Shown: positions 55,263 to 64,000 of the stretch, in pieces
How positions within the stretch are numbered: the stretch's first letter is position 1
How the letters are laid out: each line of letters starts with the position of its first letter
Source of the DNA: Lewinellaceae bacterium
GTDB lineage: Bacteria > Bacteroidota > Bacteroidia > Chitinophagales > Saprospiraceae
Reading direction: 5' to 3'
Length of the DNA: 64,000 nt
NCBI GenBank assembly: GCA_016713985.1
Contig: JADJOD010000030.1
Span: 62,001 to 126,000 of the forward strand
Made by a program: the position numbers and the translations under genes
The notes under the pieces: generated by a model
What the model saw: only the letters and a program-made list of their open reading frames with translations
What the model was told of the DNA's origin: nothing
Databases searched by the model: none

Positions 55263-56968
55263 ATGGCTCGATCCAAACGTTCACAGGCCCTGATACAATT
55301 CGGTCTTTTTTGCGGCATTCTGTTGTTTATCAACATATTAGCCAATACTTTTTATTCACACCTCGATCTGACGGAGGAAAAACGTTTTACCCTCACGCGC
55401 CCCACGCGGGATATGTTGAACGGCCTGAAAGACCGGATCTACATCCAGGTTTTGCTGGAGGGAGAATTCCCGGCCGGCTTCAAACGGCTGCAAACGGCTA
55501 CCCGCGAAATGCTCGACGACTTCCGGGCGGAAAGTGGTTATATCGATTATCAGTTTGATGACCCGGGCCAGGGAAGTGTGGAAGAACTGAACGAACGCAG
55601 AAAAGCCCTGGCCGAACAAGGGATCATGCCCGTCAACCTGCGGGTGGAGGAGCAAGGGCAAAGCACCCGGAAAATCATATACCCCGTAGCGGTAGTGCAT
55701 TTTGGCAGCCGCCGGATTCCCGTCAAATTGCTCGAAAATGAATCGTCGACCCTGGACCCCGAAATTGTGATCAACAATTCGGTGACCCTGCTGGAGTACA
55801 AATTCGCCAACGCCATTAAAAAAATACTCACGCCGGAAAGGCCCATCATCCTGTTTACCAAAGGGCACGGAGAACTGGAAGAACTGCAAACGGCCGACCT
55901 GGAAAGCAGTTTGAACCAGTTTTACGATACCGACCGCATCGCGCTTGATTCGGTGGTGCAGCTGAAAGCGGCCGATTGTGCCCTGCTCGTTGTGGCCCGC
56001 CCACGTACGGGTTTTTCAGAGCAGGATAAATTCAAGATCGACCAGTATGTGATGAACGGCGGCCGTGTTTTGTGGCTCATCGACCGCCTCAATGCCGGTC
56101 TTGACAGCCTGCGCGGCAACCCGCCGCGGTTTATTCCCACGGACTATCCGCTGAATATCGAAGATATTTTATTCAAATACGGCGTACGTATCCGGCCCGA
56201 CCTCGTGGTCGACCTGGAATGCAGCAAAATCAAACTGGTGGTCGGCCAGATGGGCAATCAACCCCAGTTCGAATTGTTTCCCTGGTTCTACCACCCTGCG
56301 GTATTACCTTCCGGAAAACACCCGGTGGTCAAAAACCTCGACCGCGTGGGCTCCGTTTCTGCTCTTCCATCGACACCATCCGCACCCGGACGCCGGTGAA
56401 AAAAACGACCCTGCTCAGCAGCAGCCGGTACAGCCGCCTGCAATTTAGTCCGGCCGACCTCAATTTTGAACTGTTGAAATACCAACCCGATCCGGCCAAG
56501 TTTAATGAGGGCTCACAGGCGGTCGGCGTATTGCTCGAAGGCAGTTTTCCTTCCAATTTTGAAAACCGCGTTTCGCAGGAAATGCTGGCGGGTTTGAATC
56601 AATTGGGAATGGCGTACAAATCCGTGAGCGAACCTACCCGAATGATCGTGATCAGCGATGGCGATGTGGCTGCCAACCTCGTCACCAACCCGGAAAAGAA
56701 AGAATGGCTGCCTCTGGGATTCAACCGTTTTGAAGGCAGCACTTATGCCAATAAAGATTTGATGCTCAATGCTATAGAGTATCTCATTGACCCAAATGGC
56801 GTCATCGAAGCCCGCTCGAAAGAAGTAAAACTCCGCCTGCTTGATCCGGTAAAAGCGAAAAACGAAAAAACGCTCTGGCAGGTAACCAACATCGCCGTGC
56901 CGCTGGTATTGCTGGGTGCTTTCGGATTGTTTTTCAACTGGAGGCGGAAAAGAAAATATGCCGCTTAA
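55263..56968 (+). CDS. gldG: Gliding motility-associated ABC transporter substrate-binding protein GldG (frameshifted)
   Basis: About 568 residues from ATG 55263, with SQALIQFGLFCGILLFINILANTFYSHLDLTEEKRFTLT as the membrane helix and family start, and RKALAEQGIMPVNLRV, the DUF4350-like YVMNGGRVLWLIDRL core and a C-terminal helix (LWQVTNIAVPLVLLGAFGLFFNW). The frame breaks at 56348-56350, where GGG should be GGGG (DRVGLRFCSSIDTIRTRTPV). GldG pairs with GldA and GldF. No gldF is next to it. It ends eight bases before the ABM gene. Confidence 0.93.
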
Positions 56969-56976
56969 CGTAGCTT

Positions 56977-57279
56977 ATGATAAAACGTATCGTAAAAATG
57001 ACGTTCCGGGAAGAGGCCGTAGAAACCTTTTTAAAAGACGTTTTTGAGCCCAGCAAAGGCCGCATCAGGGCCTTTCCCGGCTGCCAGCATATGGAATTAT
57101 TGCAATACAGCAGCCAAAGGAATGTTTTATTTACCCTCAGTTTTTGGGACGACGAAGCTGCCCTGGACACCTACCGGCATTCCGAACTTTTCCGGACAAC
57201 CTGGGAAAAAACCAAAGCTTTGTTTGCCGAAAAACCGGAAGCCTGGTCGGTCGAAGTGATCGACGCGATGCCTGTTTGA
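56977..57279 (+). CDS. Antibiotic biosynthesis monooxygenase (ABM) domain protein
   Basis: 100 residues, a single ABM ferredoxin-like domain: IKRIVKMTFREEAVETFL, GCQHMELLQY, LFTLSFWDDEAALDTYRHSELF and W-FxAEKPEAWSVEV. The Asn-Trp/His elements of heme-degrading ABM proteins are not obvious. Eight bases after gldG and two bases before the next gene, so all three are probably one transcript. Confidence 0.88.
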   Translation: MIKRIVKMTFREEAVETFLKDVFEPSKGRIRAFPGCQHMELLQYSSQRNVLFTLSFWDDEAALDTYRHSELFRTTWEKTKALFAEKPEAWSVEVIDAMPV

Positions 57280-57281
57280 TT

Positions 57282-58583
57282 ATGAAAAACCTCGTTTACA
57301 TCTGTCTGCCCGTTTTACTGCCCGTTTTAGCCGGCTTCGGCTTGTTGGCAACTCCATCCGGGGCGCCCCATTCGCCGCCTGCCGGAAACACGGAAAGTAT
57401 CCACACCTGCACCGGCGCCCAATCTCCCGTCTGGGGATTTTTCGCCCACAAACGTATCAACCGGCTGGCCGTGCTCACCCTGCCTCCGGAAATGATGGTT
57501 TTTTTTAAAACCCATATCGACTGGATCAGCGACCACGCCGTAGACCCTGATATGCGGCGTTATTCCACTAAAAACGAAGCTCCCCGGCATTATATCGACC
57601 TCGATCAGTATGGAAGCCTTCCATTTGACAGTCTTCCACGTTTGAGGACAGACGCCGCCATAAAATACTCGGAATTATTCGGAATTACCGCAACGGGGGA
57701 TACCGTCGGCTTTTTTGGCCCCGGCTATCAATGGGAGGACGGCCCGGCGGGTGATTCCGTAAAACTGGCATACCGCCGTTTTTTTACACAACAAATCCTG
57801 CCTTTGTACAGCAATCCGGAAGCAAGCCTGAATATCGATTCGCTGCTTTCGTTTTTCAGGGATAACCACTTGATACATGCAGGAAAATCTTCCTTCGTTT
57901 CCGGTTTTTACCGCGATTATCTCTCCGAACACGGCATCCTGCCCTGGCACCTCCAGAAAATGCAGCGCGACCTGACGGAGGCATTTCGCCGGCGCGACGC
58001 CAAACGAATTCTCCGGCTTTGCGCCGACATGGGTCACTATATCGGCGACGCTCACGTACCCTTGCACACCACCAGTAATTACAACGGCCAAAAAACGGCA
58101 CAACACGGCATACACGGTTTTTGGGAAAGCCGTATCCCCGAACTTTTTGCGGACGAAAGTTATGACTACTTCGTGGGCAAACCCGAATACATCGCCAACA
58201 CCACCGATTTTTTCTGGAAAGCCGTTTTTGACAGTAACAGCATGGTAGACAGCGTGTTGGAGATGGAGCGCGCCCTGCACCGGAGTTTCCCTTCCGACCG
58301 CCAGATGTGCCCGGATATGCGCGGCGGCAAACCCGTGCTCGCGCCCTGCCGCGACTACTCAGCCGCCTACCAGGACGCATTGCAAGGTATGATCGAACGC
58401 CGGATGCGGGCAGCGATTCTGGCAGTGAGTTGCGCCTGGTACACCGCCTGGGTGGATGCGGGACAGCCCGATTTGTCGGCCCTGAATCTCGCTCCCGCCA
58501 CCGAAGAGGAGGCCAAAGAAGAAGCGGAATGGAAAAAAATGTACGGACAGGGCAAAATTCTGGGCAGGCCGGAGGAGCATTAA
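57282..58583 (+). CDS. Zinc-dependent phospholipase C / S1-P1 nuclease-like secreted protein
   Basis: 433 residues from ATG 57282. Signal peptide MKNLVYICLPVLLPVLAGFGLL. The mature N-terminus WGFFAHKRINRLAVLTLP carries the conserved Trp and His zinc ligands of the PLC/P1 fold. Further ligands are in WISDHAVDPD, APRHYIDLDQYG and MGHYIGDAHVPLHTTSNYNG, then FWESRIPELF. This Bacteroidota group (zinc dependent phospholipase C family) is close to S1/P1 nucleases. Substrate (phospholipid or nucleic acid) is unresolved. Likely co-transcribed with gldG and the ABM gene. Confidence 0.85.
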   Translation: MKNLVYICLPVLLPVLAGFGLLATPSGAPHSPPAGNTESIHTCTGAQSPVWGFFAHKRINRLAVLTLPPEMMVFFKTHIDWISDHAVDPDMRRYSTKNEAPRHYIDLDQYGSLPFDSLPRLRTDAAIKYSELFGITATGDTVGFFGPGYQWEDGPAGDSVKLAYRRFFTQQILPLYSNPEASLNIDSLLSFFRDNHLIHAGKSSFVSGFYRDYLSEHGILPWHLQKMQRDLTEAFRRRDAKRILRLCADMGHYIGDAHVPLHTTSNYNGQKTAQHGIHGFWESRIPELFADESYDYFVGKPEYIANTTDFFWKAVFDSNSMVDSVLEMERALHRSFPSDRQMCPDMRGGKPVLAPCRDYSAAYQDALQGMIERRMRAAILAVSCAWYTAWVDAGQPDLSALNLAPATEEEAKEEAEWKKMYGQGKILGRPEEH

Positions 58584-58725
58584 CCCCAACCGGGTTTTTA
58601 AGGTTACCGGCACCATTCCGGCTTCACATTAAAATTGCGTTAAACGATCGTGTTTTTTTAAAACCATAGGGGAATATCCGGTAACTTTCGAGTAAGTTTT
58701 TCACAAATTCCCGTTGTCGTTAGTC

Positions 58726-59301
58726 ATGAAAAATGTCGTTTTTTCTATTTTGTTGTGTCTGCCGCTTTGTGGTGCCGCCCAAAATATCGCCGAGGAATCC
58801 GAATTGCAAAAAAGCACGTTTAATGCTTCCGAGCCAATTCCGGTGAAAGGCCTGGCGGCCAATTACTCCTGGGCCGACAGCGTTTCGTACTGCGTAGTGC
58901 CGACCGGCGCGAATAATAACATGCGTTTTGTGCTGCGCAACCTGACAACCGGTGTGGAATACTGGTTTGAGGACTTCGATCTTGTAAGAAACCGGGCTCA
59001 GGTTCTTGGGGTTTGGAAAACTATTCCCGGAACCTGGAATACGTTTCAGGGAAAAATTGCCGGACCGGGAGCAATCGAAGTCTTTTCGTTCGACATCCGG
59101 CAACTGGACAACTGGCCAATCTGGAACCGCAACACAAAAGACGGTATGCCCCGAAAGATCAGGATTCATCTGACGCCCGGTAAATATGAGTTCGGATGGA
59201 CCTCTGCATTGTCTAATTATTTCATTCGAGATGGGTCGCCGGCCGGGTTTGAGAAACAGGAGCCGGGCGTGTTGCCGGTTCAGTTTGAGATATTGGAATA
59301 A
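58726..59301 (+). CDS. Hypothetical exported protein
   Basis: 191 residues from ATG 58726. Signal peptide MKNVVFSILLCLPLCGAAQ. The mature part is beta-rich (SVSYCVVPTGANNNMRFVLRNLTTGVEYWFEDF, VEVFSFDIRQLDNW, KIRIHLTPGKYEFGWTSALSNYFIRDG). I do not recognise a family. It lies alone between the PLC-like gene and a convergent molybdenum hydroxylase operon. Confidence 0.65.
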   Translation: MKNVVFSILLCLPLCGAAQNIAEESELQKSTFNASEPIPVKGLAANYSWADSVSYCVVPTGANNNMRFVLRNLTTGVEYWFEDFDLVRNRAQVLGVWKTIPGTWNTFQGKIAGPGAIEVFSFDIRQLDNWPIWNRNTKDGMPRKIRIHLTPGKYEFGWTSALSNYFIRDGSPAGFEKQEPGVLPVQFEILE

Positions 59302-59318
59302 ACTTCCATTTCATCCGG

Positions 59319-61526
59319 TTACACCCACGTAAATCCTTCATTTTTAATGGGTAACGACCGAGGCCGTTGGCCTGCAGCCGCCAGGGCATTACAGAGTGCC
59401 GGAGAAACGGTGGCAACGCCAACTTCTCCCACGCCGCCCGGTTTTGCCTCACTTTTTACAGTGTGTATCTCTATTTCCGGCACGTCGCTGTAACGCGCCA
59501 GCTCGAAATTGTTAAACCCGTCCTGCACAACGCGGCTGTTTTCAACGGTGATTTCATTTTTCAGTACCTGCCCCAGTCCGAAAACGGTGCCGCCTTCCAT
59601 CTGGTTTTTCAACCCGTCGGGATTGATGACCAAGCCGCAGTCGATCCTTGCCACGATTTTTACCAGCCTGAATTTTTTCGGCGCCAGCAGTTCGATCTCG
59701 ATGGCGTGTGCGGCGTACGAATCGCAAAAAAACATATGCCCGGCGATGCCCAGAAAGTGATTTTTTTTGCGTTTCTGATTCCACCCGATTTTTTCCGCCG
59801 CCAGTTTCAGCACCCCGGCCAGGCGTTCCGGTTCCACTGTTTTTTCCCAATAAGCGGTAAAGGGTGCCCGCCCCTCAAGCAGGCTCAACCGGTATTGCAG
59901 GGGATCTTTTTTTAATTTTCGCGCCACTTCGTCGATAAAACATTCCACGGCAAATACGTTTTGAACGGGCTCCACGCCGCGCAGCCAACCCCGGTGCAGG
60001 TTAAAATCAACCGGCGAATAAGTCGTTTTGACATTCGGAACGGCGTACCAGAAATCTTTGTGCGCGCCGCCCAGGTTTTCCGAAACGTCTTTGATGTCCG
60101 TCCCGTCGGTCATCCAGGAGATCGGAGTGCTGAGTACGTGGTGCTCCCAGCTTTGCAGGGCGCCCTGGTCGTCCCACTTTGCCTGCATGCGGTGGTAGTT
60201 GGCGGGTCGGTAGTTGTCATTCCGGATGTCGTCCGTGCGATCCCAGATCACTTTTACGGGTTTGTCGGTTTGTTGCGCAATTTTAACTGCTTCCAGGGCA
60301 AAGTCGCACATGAGCCTCCGCCCGAAAGCGCCGCCCATGAGTGCCAGGTTGACTTTTATGTTGTTTCGCTCCAGGCTGCACTCTTTTGCAATGGTATCCA
60401 CCGTCCAGTCCGGCAATTGCAAACCGCCCCATAATTCGCATTGGCCGTCTTTGACCTGAGCAATAAAATTGAGCGGCTCCATCATGGCGTGCGCGAGAAA
60501 AGGCGCTGCGTATTCGGCGGTGAGTGTACGGGATTTTGTCGCGGTAACGACGCCCGTATCTCCGATGGTGTGTACTGTATTTTGCGGGAGTTCGGCGGCC
60601 CTGGCAGCAAAGATTTTGAATAATTGTTCAGTATTTTCTTTGTTTCGGTCGCCTTCGTTCCATTTGATTTTCAGCAACTTGCGCGCTTTTAGAGCCGCCC
60701 AGGTATTGGTCGCCAGCACGGCCACGCCCGCTCGCATGTGCATGGGTTTTCCGGTACCCGCGTACGTCACCACTTTTACCACTCCCGGCACGGTAAGGGC
60801 TTCTTTGTCGTCAACGCTGATCACCGAGCCGCCCAGCACGGGGCAGCGTTCCACAACGGCATAAAACATACCGGGTATCACCAGGTCCATACCGTATTTC
60901 GCCCGCCCGGTGAGCATATCTTTCAGGTTCTTTTTCCGCTGTTCTTTGCCGACAATCCTGAAATCCCTGATATTTTTCAGTTTTACTTCGGTCGGCACGG
61001 GAATACCGGCGGCATCGCAGGCCAGTTCGCCGTAAGAAAGCGTTTGGCCCGTGACAGCGTTTATGACCATGCCATTTTCGGCTTTACAAATCCCCGGGTC
61101 CACACCCCATTTTTTAGCGGCCGCGGCCACCAGCATCGCTTTCGCCACCGCTCCGGCCTTGCGCAATTCCTCCCAGGAGCCGGTCACACTTTGACTCCCG
61201 CCGGTATCGTGCGCGTCTTTGGATAAAGACCCGAAAGGAGCGATTTCTTCTTTTACTTTCTGAAAATCGACTTCCAGTTCTTCTGCCACGATCATCGGCA
61301 GAGAAGTGTTCACTCCCTGCCCCATTTCCTGTTTGCCGACAAAAATCGTGACCTGACCCGCTTTGTCGATGCGGATAAACGCATTGGGTTGGAAGTGGTC
61401 GCATGGCACCGGTCCGGCGGCCCTGGAAAAGCCGGGCAGGGTAAAGCCCAGCACCAATCCGCCGCTACCCAGCGTGGTTATTTTGATAAAACGGCGGCGA
61501 TCTATGGCGATTTTTTTCATTTTCAA
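59319..61526 (-). CDS. Molybdenum hydroxylase large subunit (isoquinoline 1-oxidoreductase beta / aldehyde oxidase type)
   Basis: 735 residues. Twin-arginine signal DRRRFIKITTLGSGGLVLGFTLPGFSRA (Tat export, cofactor-loaded). The xanthine dehydrogenase molybdopterin-binding domains show FVGKQEMGQGVNTSLPMIVAEELEV, GGSQSVTGS, PFLAHAMMEPLNFIAQV, GGAFGRRLMCDFALEAV and the terminal GEVGVATVSPALCNALA (catalytic Glu region EVGVA). It pairs with the 2Fe-2S subunit gene 96 bases upstream. Substrate: aldehyde or N-heterocycle, not resolved. Periplasmic. Confidence 0.93.
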   Translation of the reverse strand: MKMKKIAIDRRRFIKITTLGSGGLVLGFTLPGFSRAAGPVPCDHFQPNAFIRIDKAGQVTIFVGKQEMGQGVNTSLPMIVAEELEVDFQKVKEEIAPFGSLSKDAHDTGGSQSVTGSWEELRKAGAVAKAMLVAAAAKKWGVDPGICKAENGMVINAVTGQTLSYGELACDAAGIPVPTEVKLKNIRDFRIVGKEQRKKNLKDMLTGRAKYGMDLVIPGMFYAVVERCPVLGGSVISVDDKEALTVPGVVKVVTYAGTGKPMHMRAGVAVLATNTWAALKARKLLKIKWNEGDRNKENTEQLFKIFAARAAELPQNTVHTIGDTGVVTATKSRTLTAEYAAPFLAHAMMEPLNFIAQVKDGQCELWGGLQLPDWTVDTIAKECSLERNNIKVNLALMGGAFGRRLMCDFALEAVKIAQQTDKPVKVIWDRTDDIRNDNYRPANYHRMQAKWDDQGALQSWEHHVLSTPISWMTDGTDIKDVSENLGGAHKDFWYAVPNVKTTYSPVDFNLHRGWLRGVEPVQNVFAVECFIDEVARKLKKDPLQYRLSLLEGRAPFTAYWEKTVEPERLAGVLKLAAEKIGWNQKRKKNHFLGIAGHMFFCDSYAAHAIEIELLAPKKFRLVKIVARIDCGLVINPDGLKNQMEGGTVFGLGQVLKNEITVENSRVVQDGFNNFELARYSDVPEIEIHTVKSEAKPGGVGEVGVATVSPALCNALAAAGQRPRSLPIKNEGFTWV

Positions 61527-61622
61527 GCGGGTGCCCGGCGGCTTTGGCCGGTGCTTTATAATGTGTTAATTATCAAGCAAATATTACCTGATTTTAAGCA
61601 GGAAGGGTCGTCTTCAAATGCA

Positions 61623-62090
61623 TTATTTATTGGCAGACTCCTCTACGGCCATCTGTACCGCCTTCCGAATGCGGTGATAGGTGCCGCAGCGGCACAATAC
61701 GGCGCTCATGGCATTCGTGATTTGTTCTTCCGTGGGCTGTTTATATTTGTTCAACAGTCCGGCGAGCGTCATCATTTGCCCTGCCTGGCAATAACCGCAT
61801 TGCGGCACACCCACACTTTCCCAGGCTTTCTGAACCGGGTGTGTCCCATCTTCCGAAAGGCCTTCTACGGTGGTAATTTTTACATTCTGTGCATTTTGTA
61901 CCTGCCAGACGCAGGAACGCACAGCTTGTCCGTCGGCCAGCACCGTACATGCTCCGCAGGAAGCGACGCCGCAGCCGAATTTGGTGCCGGTCATTTGCAG
62001 CAGATCCCGCAAAACCCAAAGCAGGGGCATGTCGGGTTCTGCATCTACCGTGTGTTGAATTCCGTTGATCGTGAGGGTGTAAGCAGGCAT
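61623..62090 (-). CDS. (2Fe-2S)-binding subunit of molybdenum hydroxylase
   Basis: 155 residues from ATG 62090, the normal size. Plant-ferredoxin-type cluster in GTKFGCGVASCGACTVLADGQ with a following Cys, and the second cluster in GVPQCGYCQAGQMM ... VLCRCGTYHRI. It shuttles electrons from the large subunit encoded just downstream. No signal peptide, so it is probably carried out with the Tat-exported partner. Confidence 0.95.
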   Translation of the reverse strand: MPAYTLTINGIQHTVDAEPDMPLLWVLRDLLQMTGTKFGCGVASCGACTVLADGQAVRSCVWQVQNAQNVKITTVEGLSEDGTHPVQKAWESVGVPQCGYCQAGQMMTLAGLLNKYKQPTEEQITNAMSAVLCRCGTYHRIRKAVQMAVEESANK

Positions 62091-62315
62091 GAGAAAATGT
62101 TTTGTAGGCAAATTTACAAGAATTATTTTGTGGCAGGAATTCATCTCCCCGAAAGCGGTTGTTTTAACTGTTGCATACAAATTCAACTTCAACACAGCGG
62201 CGCAAAGAGGCCAGGCGACACAAAACATCCGTACAATCGCCGGCAATTTCCTACTTTTCCCCCCGAATCCCGGTAAGTGACCGAACAAACTGTCCTGCCA
62301 AAACTACCACACACC

Positions 62316-63734
62316 ATGAAGATAAAATTCTGCGGCGCTGCCCGCGAAGTCACCGGCTCAGCCCACCTGATCACCCTCGACGACGGATTCAGCATATTGC
62401 TCGACTGCGGCCTTTACCAGGGTGGCGACGACGACGGCCAGGCGGGCGACGGCAAGTCAATGACCGGTTTTAACGAAAAATGGCTGTTTCAGCCCGCGGA
62501 GGTTGATTGTTTAGTGCTCAGCCATGCACATATCGACCATTCGGGGCGAATTCCCAAATTGGTGTCCAATGGCTTCCAGGGAAAAATTTACAGCACGCAT
62601 GCCACACGCGACCTGTGCGCCATCATGTTGCTCGATAGCGCCAAAATACAGGAAGGCGACGCCGCTTACCACAACAAGAAGAAGGGATTTAACGAACCCG
62701 AACGCGCGCCCTTGTACACCATTGAAGACGTGGGCCATGCCATGCGGCTGTTTGCCAGTTATAATTATGAACAATGGTTTCACATCCATCCGGACGTACG
62801 CGTCATGTACCGCGATGCCGGCCATATCCTCGGCAGTGCCAGCGTAACCCTGGAAATCATTGAAAACGGCAAAACAACCCGCTTTGGCTTCACGGGCGAC
62901 ATCGGCCGCCCGCACCGGCCCATTCTCGGCGACCCGCTCCCGATGCCGGAACTCGATTACCTGATCTGCGAAAGCACCTACGGCGACCGCGACCACGAAT
63001 CTGCGCCGAACGAACTCGACCGGTTCGTCGAGATCGTACACCACACCTGTGTGGAGAAAAAAGGCAAACTGATCATACCTGCCTTTTCCGTCGGGCGGAC
63101 GCAGGAGATCGTGTATATGCTTGACCAGTTAAAAAACGCCGGGCGGCTGCCCAAAGTGTCCGTGTTTGTGGATAGCCCGCTTGCAGTAAACGCGACACAG
63201 GTATTTGTAAACCACCCGGAGTGTTTTGACGAAGACGTGCACCGCTACATGTTAGAAGATGAAAACCCATTCGGGTTCAACGATTTATACTACATCCGCG
63301 ACAGCGAGGGTTCCATCAAACTCAATACGGTTGAAAAACCGTGCATCATCATTTCTGCTTCCGGGATGATGAATGCGGGGCGCATCCGGCATCACCTGCT
63401 GCACAATATTGAAAACAAACGCAATACTTTTCTCATCGTCGGATATTGCGCGCCCAATACACCCGGCGGCCAATTGCGGGAGGGCGCCAAAAGCCTCTAC
63501 ATCATGGGGCACAACAAACAGGTGCTGGCCGATATCGAGATCATGGATTCGTTCTCCGCGCACGGCGACCGCGGGGAGATGCTGGATTTTTTGAAAAATC
63601 AGAAGGAATCATGCCGCAAGATCTGGCTCGTACACGGCACCCTCGACCGCCAGGAAAAATGGCGCGATTACCTGCTGGCGAATGGATTTAAGGATGTGGG
63701 TATTCCGGAACTGGGGGAGGAAGAACAACTTTGA
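62316..63734 (+). CDS. MBL-fold, beta-CASP ribonuclease-like protein
   Basis: 472 residues from ATG 62316. Metallo-beta-lactamase motifs: LDCGLYQGG, LSHAHIDHSGRIPKL (HxHxDH), GHILGSASVTLE, FTGDIGRPHRPIL and ESTYGDRDHE. The beta-CASP and RNA-specificity parts are seen in PAFSVGRTQEIVYMLDQL, IISASGMMNAGR and the terminal DSFSAHGDRGEML and WLVHG. This is the CPSF-73/YSH1-like bacterial family; it is expected to cleave RNA. Divergent from the molybdenum hydroxylase operon, spacer 225 bases. Confidence 0.93.
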   Translation: MKIKFCGAAREVTGSAHLITLDDGFSILLDCGLYQGGDDDGQAGDGKSMTGFNEKWLFQPAEVDCLVLSHAHIDHSGRIPKLVSNGFQGKIYSTHATRDLCAIMLLDSAKIQEGDAAYHNKKKGFNEPERAPLYTIEDVGHAMRLFASYNYEQWFHIHPDVRVMYRDAGHILGSASVTLEIIENGKTTRFGFTGDIGRPHRPILGDPLPMPELDYLICESTYGDRDHESAPNELDRFVEIVHHTCVEKKGKLIIPAFSVGRTQEIVYMLDQLKNAGRLPKVSVFVDSPLAVNATQVFVNHPECFDEDVHRYMLEDENPFGFNDLYYIRDSEGSIKLNTVEKPCIIISASGMMNAGRIRHHLLHNIENKRNTFLIVGYCAPNTPGGQLREGAKSLYIMGHNKQVLADIEIMDSFSAHGDRGEMLDFLKNQKESCRKIWLVHGTLDRQEKWRDYLLANGFKDVGIPELGEEEQL

Positions 63735-63735
63735 T

Positions 63736-64000
63736 TTACCCCGCCTCTTTTTCCAATTCATCCAGCCGCACTTTGTAAATGTATTGGGGTGTACGAGCGT
63801 ACATATTCCGGTACAGTGTAAACGCGCGTAAATGGTGGGTGGTGGGGTGATCGGCTACTTTGCGCAGTTCAAAATGTACGGCGGCTTCTTCCCGTTCGGT
63901 GCGGGCCAACGCGAGCAACTGTTGCAGCTGGCGCAGGGCTTCCGGGCGGTTGCCTTCGGCCATAATAACCTGGGCGCGCAGGATATTGGCGCCGAAGGTC
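63736..64000 (-). CDS. Tetratricopeptide-like protein, 3' part (starts outside window)
   Basis: The last 87 codons of a minus-strand gene. The frame is open to the window edge: GANILRAQVIMAEGNRPEALRQLQQLLALARTEREEAAVHFELRKV and ALTLYRNMY-type helices have the alternating TPR-like pattern, ending LDELEKEAG. The function cannot be judged from this fragment. It abuts the convergent beta-CASP gene. Confidence 0.65.
   Translation of the reverse strand, partial: TFGANILRAQVIMAEGNRPEALRQLQQLLALARTEREEAAVHFELRKVADHPTTHHLRAFTLYRNMYARTPQYIYKVRLDELEKEAG

Overview
The window looks like chromosomal DNA from a member of the Bacteroidota, most likely the Saprospiria (Haliscomenobacter/Lewinella-like). The reasons are large secreted proteins with type A type IX secretion (T9SS) sorting domains, the gliding proteins GldB and GldG, a T9SS plug protein (formerly DUF5103), BatD, PorT-like barrels, and TAnnTTTG promoter elements. 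Most of the sequence is GC-rich with short intergenic gaps. There is no prophage, integrase, CRISPR array, rRNA or recognisable tRNA. The taxonomic call is inference from gene content.

Layout. 0-10 kb: serine hydrolase (partial), ugd, OmpA-type lipid/peptidoglycan-binding protein, thioredoxin, DoxX, two DinB proteins and a GNAT divergent from a CGNR zinc-finger regulator with a palindromic operator, SRPBCC protein, dipeptide epimerase, and several gene remnants. 10-25 kb: SH3-bearing subtilase, kynureninase truncated by a ~450 bp inverted-repeat element, methyltransferase, T9SS-sorted protein, methylmalonyl-CoA mutase, a giant BNR/LamG T9SS cargo and a glycosyltransferase-like protein. 25-44 kb: batD, gldB, beta-barrels, a TetR regulator, M14 peptidase, CotH protein, T9SS plug, pseudouridine synthase, orphan response regulator, second OmpA-type protein, TIGR01777 epimerase and a B12-binding radical SAM protein. 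44.2-46.0 kb: a visibly AT-rich island with a candidate small RNA and a two-gene ATPase/Toprim-like module, probably a defence system. 46-64 kb: ligA, lipoprotein, POT transporter, T9SS cargo, rnhB, hpt, gldG, ABM monooxygenase, zinc phospholipase C-like protein, a molybdenum hydroxylase pair (iorAB-like), an MBL/beta-CASP nuclease and a partial TPR-like protein.

Functional theme. Many genes serve the cell envelope and T9SS: the plug protein, GldB and GldG are parts of the secretion/gliding machinery, and at least four encoded proteins (15345-16882, 19203-23237, 35738-37366, 50954-53785) carry C-terminal domains that would be its cargo.

Quality caveat. Ten otherwise intact genes are broken by single-base indels, nearly all in short homopolymers (eleven sites). 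This is the pattern of long-read sequencing error rather than gene decay, so these genes are annotated here as one CDS spanning the indel. Genuine decay is limited to the kynureninase and three small remnants. Several unrelated long inverted repeats sit between convergent genes, and an ~80-100 bp leader element is duplicated upstream of two exported-protein genes.
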